From assembly GCA_018384835.1 (NCBI GenBank), contig JAHAYB010000170.1, forward strand, positions 1-6,531: 6,531 nt of DNA. The letters run 5' to 3'. This document shows, piece by piece, positions 5,513-6,531 of this stretch. The DNA is from Comamonas sp. (lineage in GTDB: Bacteria; Pseudomonadota; Gammaproteobacteria; Burkholderiales; Burkholderiaceae_C). Position 1 is the first letter of the stretch. The number at the start of each line of letters is the position of its first letter. A program made the position numbers and the translations under genes. Under the pieces are notes generated by a model. That model was not told the origin of the DNA, ran no database searches, and saw nothing but the letters and a program-made list of their open reading frames with translations.

Positions 5513-6531
5513 TCGGCTGCGTATTTGATAAAAAGCTCATCTTCTAATTCAAATACTGTTAGTGCATATTTAATACGGTCAAATTTCTCTACGCTACTAA
5601 AATTTGTTTCGATAAAGTAATTTTTACCAATACCCATTGCATTTCTAAGTTGATTTGCTTGACTTTTACCATACACCAGTCCAACACGAACTCCTAAACT
5701 TGAGCTATAAAATCGTTCTGGACTAATTTCAAAAAGCTCACTGATTACCTTGATATATAGTTTGGTGAAATTTTTAATTTCAAGCTTACTATCTAAGGAA
5801 ATAGCGCAATCCAGTTTTTTGTGTACGGGGTCTTCAGCTTCAAATATACTAATCTCAGAAGCTGGATGTGCTAAAGCTATATTTCCAATATCAGGATATG
5901 CCCATACTTGAAAAAATCGCTCTGCCAGCAACTCAAAGCGTTGTTTAAGACGAATGATATCCCAACCATTCTGTTCGGCTAGAAACCTATTTAGCCATAA
6001 CCTACTATCCTTATAACCACCTTCTGGCAGCTCTCGCTTCTCATTAAAACTTCTATTTCCCAACTTGCCATTGTTGCCTGAAAGCGTCAGATTGGCTAGC
6101 GTATGGAGAAATTTTTCTCGAATTTGTTTATACACCTTTTCTCCCAGCTCCAACTTCCACTTTGGATCAGGATTTTGAGGGAAAATATGCTCTGTAGTTA
6201 TTTTTTCGTTTTGTTCTATTTGAACAAATTCATGATTATTAAAATTTTCTAGCCTTTCTAGTAAGTACGATCTATTTTTTGTTTTTATATTATATAAATC
6301 TTTAGTATAAAGAGCATCATAAACTTCTTTGTCAGTAGGGAATTTTTGGCTGCCTTGTCGTAGCACCAATGATTTTTGTAGGGAGTATAGATAGTTTTTA
6401 GGGTCTATCTTTTCATGGAGATTCATAAAAATTTTATTAAGCCCATTGGTTGGCAAGCCTAAGATAAATCTACGCCAAATAAAATTTTGTACTAATTCAA
6501 GCACCTGATTAAAACGCGGTTGTGAATTTAA
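5509..6531 (-). CDS. DUF262/DUF1524 (GmrSD-like) protein, C-terminal part with HNH-type nuclease domain; 5' end beyond right edge
   Basis: The reading frame is open from the right edge (6531) to the TAA at 5511-5509, giving 340 residues of a protein whose N-terminus lies outside. GTG at 6504 could be read as a start but is probably internal, because the same frame continues upstream without a stop. The segment LGLPTNGLNKIF (minus strand, about 6462-6427) is typical of the region between DUF262 and DUF1524. The HNH-type core is TTEHIFPQNPDPKW, with the histidine codon at 6189-6187, followed by HTLANLTLSGNN and LGNRSFNEK. This is the DUF1524 pattern of a His-containing nuclease with conserved Asn residues. 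A further C-terminal region ending in ELEDELFIKYAAD resembles tails I recall from such proteins. Relatives include type IV restriction enzymes (GmrSD, BrxU) and SspE, so phage defence is plausible but unproven. The composition is strikingly AT-rich compared with everything to its left, suggesting transfer. Confidence 0.85.
   Translation of the reverse strand, partial: LNSQPRFNQVLELVQNFIWRRFILGLPTNGLNKIFMNLHEKIDPKNYLYSLQKSLVLRQGSQKFPTDKEVYDALYTKDLYNIKTKNRSYLLERLENFNNHEFVQIEQNEKITTEHIFPQNPDPKWKLELGEKVYKQIREKFLHTLANLTLSGNNGKLGNRSFNEKRELPEGGYKDSRLWLNRFLAEQNGWDIIRLKQRFELLAERFFQVWAYPDIGNIALAHPASEISIFEAEDPVHKKLDCAISLDSKLEIKNFTKLYIKVISELFEISPERFYSSSLGVRVGLVYGKSQANQLRNAMGIGKNYFIETNFSSVEKFDRIKYALTVFELEDELFIKYAAD

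Noticed and set aside
5505..5560. Bidirectional terminator between the TolC gene and the convergent gene
   Set aside because: The stop codons overlap and I see no GC-rich stem with a T run around them; the T/A runs nearby belong to the AT-rich coding sequence.
1..6531. tRNA, rRNA, CRISPR array, insertion sequence or attachment-site repeats
   Set aside because: No cloverleaf, regularly spaced repeat, transposase motif or convincing long direct or inverted repeat was seen; the repeats found are short Gln-codon repeats inside the TolC gene.

Overview
The window looks like a chromosomal segment from a GC-rich betaproteobacterium, most likely order Burkholderiales and probably close to Comamonadaceae. 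This rests on recognising the YebC and PurD sequences and on the yebC-purD gene order; no search was run. Positions 1 to about 5510 are GC-rich, densely packed, and hold ordinary-looking housekeeping genes. From about 5510 to the right edge the base composition drops abruptly to very AT-rich, and the only gene there is of a type linked to mobile or defence DNA.

Layout, left to right. On the minus strand, yebC (564-1283) is followed after 52 bases by purD (511 to the left edge, C-terminal part outside the window). A 93-bp divergent intergenic region (1284-1376) separates yebC from a plus-strand DUF853/YjgR-type HerA-FtsK ATPase gene (1377-2873). A 100-bp gap with two hairpins, at least one terminator-like, leads into a tight plus-strand cluster: a protein-L-isoaspartate O-methyltransferase-like gene (2974-3681), a single-domain rhodanese (3697-4077), and a TolC-family outer-membrane efflux/secretion channel (about 4064-5512). 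Converging on the TolC gene and sharing stop-codon bases with it is a minus-strand gene (5509 to the right edge, 5' end missing). Its product carries a DUF1524 HNH-type nuclease domain, as in DUF262/DUF1524 (GmrSD-like) proteins.

Working together: yebC-purD is a probable operon (translation factor plus de novo purine synthesis). The methyltransferase, rhodanese and TolC genes are spaced as an operon, although no functional link between them is evident from sequence. The methyltransferase lacks the Ser-Gln-Pro signature of true Pcm enzymes, so its usual annotation may be wrong in function. The TolC protein is extraordinarily glutamine-rich, its gene has no plausible ATG start, and the gene is enriched in CTAG. 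The AT-rich right end is the best candidate for a horizontally acquired defence locus, but only its last gene is visible, so no complete new system can be claimed from this window.
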